This document shows positions 6,183 through 10,383 of a stretch of 10,383 bases of DNA, piece by piece. The stretch is from Monoraphidium neglectum (Eukaryota; Chlorophyta; Chlorophyceae; Sphaeropleales; Selenastraceae). Location: positions 1-10,383 of the forward strand of contig NW_014011500.1 of the NCBI RefSeq assembly GCF_000611645.1, in the 5' to 3' direction. The first letter of the stretch is position 1. Every line of letters begins with the position of its first letter. Under the pieces are notes generated by a model that was not told where the DNA came from, did not search any database, and saw nothing but the letters and a program-made list of their open reading frames with translations. A program made the translations under genes and the position numbers.

Positions 6183-9100
6183 ATGTGGTGCTTGATACTT
6201 CTCCTGTTGATGAGCGGCGGCTTAGAGCACCAAGCAGCGGCGCATGCGGTGAGCGCCACGCTCGGTCCAGGTTGGGGCGACCCGCGTGCGCCCACCGAGA
6301 CACGGCGCCAGCACGAAGCCTTGGAAAGTGCACGCGGCCAGCATCTGCATGTTGCAAATGCTACATATCATCATGCACAGCGCAGCAGGTGCCTTTGGGT
6401 TGCGTGTGGTCGCAGCGTCCGAGGGCGGCTGCCGTTTGCGCCAGCGCAACGTGCACCACTGCCGCCCGCCGCGCTGCTGGCCGCAGCCGCGCTCGCGGTC
6501 GTCCGCGCGGCCGCCGGCGCACTCGCGCGCCGTTCGCCGCGCGCCAGTTGTGGAAAACTGCCGCCCTTTTCCTTCTTCCGACTGCAGGCACGCCCGGCGA
6601 CGAAGATTCCGGACCACCACGGGCCTGGCGTCCAGCAGGCACCTGCACGGCAGCTGCGCCAGCTCGGCTCCGGCGCTATCGGCCTGGCAGGCAGCCTCCT
6701 CAACGCCAGCCTCGCCCTCGGCGGCGGCGTAATCAGGGGCGGCGTGCAGCCGGCTGGCAACGGCAGCAGCGGTCGCAACAGCAGCGCATCCGACGGGGAT
6801 GACGGCGGCGGTGCTGCCGAGGCAGGCAGCGACGCATCCGAGGGCGAGTCTGCGGCTGGGAGCAGCAGCGGCGCGGCCATCGGGCGCGGCGGCCTGACTG
6901 GGGTTGTTGAGGCCTTGCTGAATGGCTCGGCCGCAGCCGCCAACATGTTTGCCGCGAAGGCGCGCCAGTGGTCGATGGCGCACGGGGTGAGCGGCGGGCG
7001 TCAGGGCCGCGCCGCACGGCCCCTTGGGCGCGGCGCCCGTCGCCTGTCCTCCGCCGCCATGCGCTCTGCCTTGTTTGCGGATGAACAGATCTGGTGCAGC
7101 TGAACAAGAGAGAGGTTCTCCAAGCCTGCTGCGCCGTCTGCTGCCGACACTCCCTAGCGCAATGGCTCTCCCTCGACTGCCGCCGCCTCCCTGACCGTCC
7201 CTTGTCAATACTCCACGCCTGCAGGATCCCATCCCGGACGACCAGAAAGTTGCTTACCAATACGCACCCGTCCCTACAGTTGCCAAACCTACCAGCAGCG
7301 ATGCCACGGCCGCCGCCGCCCCTGCCGCGTCCGGCTCGGATGAGGCGCAGGCCGGCTCAGACGCGGCGAGCGCAAAGCAGCCCGCCAGCGCCACCGCGGC
7401 GGCGCCCGCGTCGCCCTTCGCCGCGCGCGCGCAGCAGGCGGCGCCGCCGGCGCCGCCTCTGCCGCCGGCGTTCACCGCCAACGGCAGCCTGACGCCCGCG
7501 ATGGCCATGGCGGCGCAGGGCGCGCAGCAGCAGCCGGCCATGTCGGGCTGGGTGGTGTGCAGCTGGCGGCTGTCAAACATCACTGACTACGACAAAATGG
7601 CGGAGCAGTGGAACGCGGCGCCCGTCAGGTGAGGACGCTGACTCAGCGCAAGGCACGCGGGCGCGACCGGAGCGCCGTGAGCGAGAGGAGCTCCCTTGCA
7701 TGCGTCCTTGCTGCCGAGGCGCGGCTTGCGACCGTGCCGTGGACCCGGCCAACTTGGTGCTCTAACGTGCGTCCTCGTCCCCTGCGCCTGCCACCCCGCG
7801 CCCCTCGCTCTGCGCAGCGCCATGATTACGAAGGAGGCACAGCTGCAGCCGCAGCAGGTGGAGGTGCTCACGACGGCCAACGTCAGCCTGGGGCTGCAGT
7901 TCACGGGGGTGTCCTTTGGCGCCGACGCTGGGAAGACCGTCAGAGCCCTCAAGGCGGCGTTCGCTGACCTGGCGCTCGGCTTTGACCCCGAGATGATCCA
8001 GGTGTCCCCGACACAGGGCGACGACGACGGCGACGAGAGCGGCGGCGGCAGCGGCAACGTGACGGCAGGCGGCGTCCCCGCCGCGCTGCGGCAGGGAGCG
8101 CAGGGCGAGGTGCTCGTGCCAGACGCGCTCATGGCGAGTGTCGGCAGCGCCGTCGCCCCCGGCGGCGGCCGCCGCCTGCTCGCGCCGCGGCGCGCGCGGT
8201 GGCTGCTGCAGGCGGCGCCGGCGGCGGCTGGGGCCGCGCAGCAGTGGGGCAGCGACGCGTTTGCGTCGTACACGAGCCTGTCCCCCAGCAGTGTGCGCAT
8301 GCTGATCAAGGCCCTCGAGCTCAACTGCGGGGAGCTGGCGCCCGGGGACCCGCTGCCAAGTGAGGGGGCGGCGCCAGCGCGGTCGCAGGCGCGACCGGTC
8401 GGGCCGTGGGGCTTGTTCCTCCGGTGAAGCGCACTCGGCCCTCTTGTCAGCTGCAGCCCTTGGCGCCGGCCACGCGGGGTCTGGGGACCGGAACTCAATA
8501 TATCACCCCTCTCGCGACGGCGTTGCCAAAACCTAGTGCCTCACGCCCTCCAGCATCCACCCCTGGCCCTCACCTCGCCGCCACCCTGTCGCCACCCTGC
8601 CGCCACCCCACCCTCCCACTCCCCGCCGCCCCACCCTTGCTCTGCTCTCACCCCACCGCCACCCAACCACCACCGCCACCTGGGCCTGCACCCTGAAAAG
8701 GCAACTGCTCGTCCGTCTTCCGCTACAACCTCGGGAAGGCCGGCGTGCCCTTGGACGTGGAGGGCTTCCACGTGACCCTCATCCACAACCAGTCGGTCAC
8801 CGTCAACGTGCACCTCGCGGTCGGCCTCACCAAGGGCCAGGTGCGCACGCGCGGCCCTCGGGTCGCGCCTTGGAGCAAGGGGGGACGCCTGTGCCCTGCG
8901 GCTGGCCCCTCGGCGCCCTTGCGACAAGAGCGGCAGGGGGCGCCGTCCAAATTCGTTGCGCTCATCCCGCAGTGCACGCCACCTCCTCTTTCGTTTCTCA
9001 TTTTGAAGGTTAGCAAAGCCCGATGCGCGCCGACAGCGCCGCGGCCCACCTGTTCTACCCCTCCCGCCCCCAAACCAGGTTGCCGGCACCACTGACGAGC

Positions 9101-10383
9101 GCCTGGTCGGCTGGCTGGGCGACCCCAGCAACTGGCGCTCCCTGCTGACCGCGGCCGGCCTGGAGGGCGGGCCGGACGCCTCGTGGCTGCAGCGGCCGGT
9201 GGTGATCATCACGGACCCCTCGGCCATTCAGTCAGCGCAGCGCGTAAACGTGGCGCTGGCCGTCGGCCTGGCGGTGCCTCTGGGCCTCTGCGTGGCAGCG
9301 CTGACCGCCGCGCTGGCGGCGCTGATGCTGCGCAACCGGCGCGGCGCGGGCGCGGGCGCGGTTGCGGGCGCCAGCGCCGCAGCGGCGGCTGGCGGCGGCG
9401 GCGGCGACGGGCAGCAGGTGGGGCCGCTGGCGGGGCAGGCGGGGCGGGGCAGGCGGGGCGGGGCCGGGCGCAGGGCTTCCCTCGTTCCCTCACAGCAGCC
9501 GCGCCTGTGCCCGGGTGCTCAGCGCGCGACAGCCGACTAATCCAGCCCCCTCCTCCCATGCTGTCACGTGATCCGCGCGCCCGTCCCGCCCGTTCTCCAA
9601 ACTACTGCAATACACCACCCCTAAAATCCTGGCCCCACGCTTCGCCCCGCTCGCCTCGCTCCCCTTTGCGCTGCCGCAGCGCACCAAGGTCGTGTCGGCC
9701 CTCGCGACCCGCGCCGGCGGCGCGCCGCCCGCCAAGCGCCGCTACCTCGCGCCCGCGCTGCCCGTCTCCGTCGCGGGCGTCCAGCCCAGCATCGAGGAGC
9801 TCGCGGCCGCAAACCTCCGCGGCGCCGGCTCTGCAGCTGGCGGCACCTCCGCGTCGGCATCCGCTTCGGCGCCCGCGTCGGCGGGCAGCTCGGGCGCGCT
9901 CCTGGCCGATGCCCCGGCGCGCGGGCTGCCGGACGGTTTTGCTGGCGCCGCGCTGGGCGTGCCTGACGCGGCGGGCGACCTGCGGCCGCGGCTGCAGTCG
10001 CTGGGGGACTCGGTGACGTCAGCGGTGAGGTTTGAGCTGGAGGAGCACGGCAGCGGGGTGCAGGAGGGCGAGAATGAGGGCGCTGACGAGGCGGGCGCTG
10101 ACGTGGCGGACGACACAGTTGGCGCCCGAGAGCAGCGGCGGCAGCTGCAGCAGCAGCAGCACGCGGGCGCGGGCGCGGCGCCGGCGCTGCTCGCGCGGCA
10201 CGACAGCGGCGGCGACGACGGTTCCGCCCTGATGAGCCGCCGCACGACCGCGAGCGGCAGCGGCAGCCTCGGCGGCGCGAGTAGCGGCTCGCTGATCGGC
10301 CGGGCGCGGCTCGAGTCGGTGGACGGGCCGCGGCGGGGGTCGCAGCTGGGCGCAGACCCGTGGCCGGGGCCCGTGGAGCCGGC
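6183..10383 (+). CDS. Gene C: type I membrane glycoprotein with unrecognised ectodomain, seven visible exons, 3' end outside window
   Basis: Exons are 6183-6248, 6588-6986, 7225-7628, 7818-8359, 8701-8840, 9079-9417 and 9680 to the edge. Phases agree (0,0,2,1,0,0), giving 864 residues without a stop. Residues 1-22 form a signal peptide (MWCLILLLL, cleavage near AAAHA). Residues 23-263 are Gly/Ser/Ala/Pro-rich. A folded-looking ectodomain runs from about 264 to 570. A single helix spans about 574-601 (VALAVGLAVPLGLC onwards), followed by RNRR, the positive-inside mark. Ten N-X-S/T sequons all precede the helix and none follow it, which supports the topology. Ectodomain cysteines are at 267, 460 and 473. 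The tail (602-864) is basic at first, then Ala/Gly/Ser-rich with a short poly-Gln. The architecture suggests a cell-surface receptor, adhesion or wall-linked protein, but I recognise no family. The start ATG has A at -3. Exon 1 is the least certain exon; exons 3-6 are strong. Confidence 0.75.
6249..6587 (+). other. Gene C intron 1 (339 nt), open in frame
   Basis: The donor is CATGCG|GTGAGC. The acceptor CCTTTTCCTTCTTCCGACTGCAG is one of the best in the window. The length is 113 codons with no in-frame stop, so retention would extend the protein instead of ending it. The intron translation is Arg/Ala-rich and includes an Ala/Leu/Val stretch. Confidence 0.65.
6987..7224 (+). other. Gene C intron 2 (238 nt)
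   Basis: The donor is CACGGG|GTGAGC and the acceptor is ACTCCACGCCTGCAG, phase 0. Retention would hit a stop at 7101-7103. Confidence 0.75.
7629..7817 (+). other. Gene C intron 3 (189 nt)
   Basis: The donor is GTCAG|GTGAGG and the acceptor is CGCTCTGCGCAG. The phase-2 join makes a Ser codon. Reading through gives an immediate stop (AGG TGA), so this intron must be spliced for the downstream ectodomain to be made. Confidence 0.8.
8360..8700 (+). other. Gene C intron 4 (341 nt), with a C-rich 3' half
   Basis: The donor is CCAA|GTGAGG. The acceptor is CCCTGAAAAG|GCAACTGC, with the phase-1 join making a Ser codon in S-N-C-S. The last four bases before AG are purines, which is unusual, but a tract of about 150 nt rich in C and T precedes it. 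This is the weakest acceptor of gene C. Confidence 0.65.
8580..8612 (+). repeat. 11-bp tandem repeat, three copies, inside gene C intron 4
   Basis: The unit is GCCACCCTGTC with one to four substitutions in copies two and three. It lies within a longer CCACC-rich tract that continues to about 8690 and acts as the pyrimidine tract of the intron. It probably arose by slippage. Confidence 0.6.
8841..9078 (+). other. Gene C intron 5 (238 nt)
   Basis: The donor is GGCCAG|GTGCGC and the acceptor is TCCCGCCCCCAAACCAG, phase 0. The flanking exons join as LTKGQ to VAGTTDERLVG. Confidence 0.8.
9418..9679 (+). other. Gene C intron 6 (262 nt), after the transmembrane exon
   Basis: The donor is CAGCAG|GTGGGG and the acceptor is CCCCTTTGCGCTGCCGCAG, phase 0. 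The first 55 nt hold a G-rich tandem repeat. Retention adds 40 residues and then stops at TAA 9538-9540, so the protein would lose its cytoplasmic tail beyond the first exon. Confidence 0.75.
9431..9463 (+). repeat. 14-bp tandem duplication with five GGGG runs (G-quadruplex motif)
   Basis: The 14-bp unit CGGGGCAGGCGGGG occurs at 9431-9444 and again at 9445-9458, followed by another CGGGG. Four-G runs start at 9432, 9441, 9446, 9455 and 9460, with loops of one or five bases. The runs are on the transcribed-sense strand, so the RNA itself could fold. The motif begins 14 nt after the splice donor. Confidence 0.8.

Noticed and set aside
6222..7232. A 336-codon minus-strand ORF opposite gene C exons 1-2
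   Set aside because: It is the longest uninterrupted ORF in the window, but it is Arg/Ala/Gly-rich without any domain. It lies antisense to exons with good splice sites, a signal peptide and sequons.
7587..8498. A 303-codon minus-strand ORF
   Set aside because: It is antisense to gene C exon 4 and has Ser/Pro/Arg/Ala composition, as expected for a GC-rich shadow frame.
8541..9227. A 228-codon minus-strand ORF with Arg/Gly-rich sequence
   Set aside because: It is the complement of the C-rich intron 4 tract and of exons 5 and 6 of gene C. The Gly/Arg richness comes from the repeat.
10015..10022. TGACGTCA, a palindromic CRE/ATF-type site
   Set aside because: It lies inside gene C exon 7 coding sequence. 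A single 8-bp match in GC-rich DNA is not evidence of a regulatory site.
10144..10161. CAG repeat coding poly-Gln
   Set aside because: It is only four or five Gln in a low-complexity tail, which is too short to call a repeat-expansion locus.
1..10383. CRISPR array, tRNA or rRNA gene, transposon with terminal repeats
   Set aside because: I looked on both strands. There are no spaced repeats, cloverleaf-like segments or paired terminal repeats with target duplications.

Overview
This is eukaryotic nuclear DNA, most likely from a green alga (Chlorophyta). It is very GC-rich, with small exons broken by introns of about 130 to 540 bp. Donors are mostly GTGAG or GTGCG, and acceptors follow C/T-rich tracts. 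A TGTAA polyadenylation-type signal follows the only complete gene, and the proteins are rich in Ala, Gly and Arg. I cannot assign a species. There are no bacterial operons, CRISPR arrays, tRNAs or recognisable transposons. The long uninterrupted ORFs that can be drawn on this DNA are mostly by-products of high GC, so I built the gene models from splice sites and codon phase.

Three genes can be assembled. Gene A (minus strand, 2242 down to the left edge, six visible exons) encodes an armadillo-type alpha-solenoid protein and is incomplete at its C-terminus. Gene B (plus strand, 3253-5084, five exons) is complete. It encodes a 160-residue SR-type splicing factor with one N-terminal RRM and an Arg/Ser-rich tail, followed by a 3' UTR with TGTAA at 5453-5457. 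Gene C (plus strand, 6183 to the right edge, seven visible exons, 864 residues seen) encodes an apparent type I membrane glycoprotein. It has a signal peptide, ten N-glycosylation sequons all before one transmembrane helix, and a long low-complexity cytoplasmic tail that runs off the window.

Genes A and B are divergent, with about 1 kb between their start codons, and probably share an intergenic promoter region (2243-3252). Gene C lies head-to-tail behind gene B across a region of about 0.7 kb with no supported gene. The three genes show no obvious shared pathway, as is usual for nuclear neighbours.

The points most worth checking are the unrecognised ectodomain of gene C; a G-quadruplex-like tandem repeat just downstream of the splice donor that follows its transmembrane exon; a triple CAG acceptor, a possible 39-nt cassette exon and an atypical RNP1 motif in the SR gene; and a probable GC-AG intron in gene A. 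All exon structures come from reading alone, with no transcript or homology search behind them.
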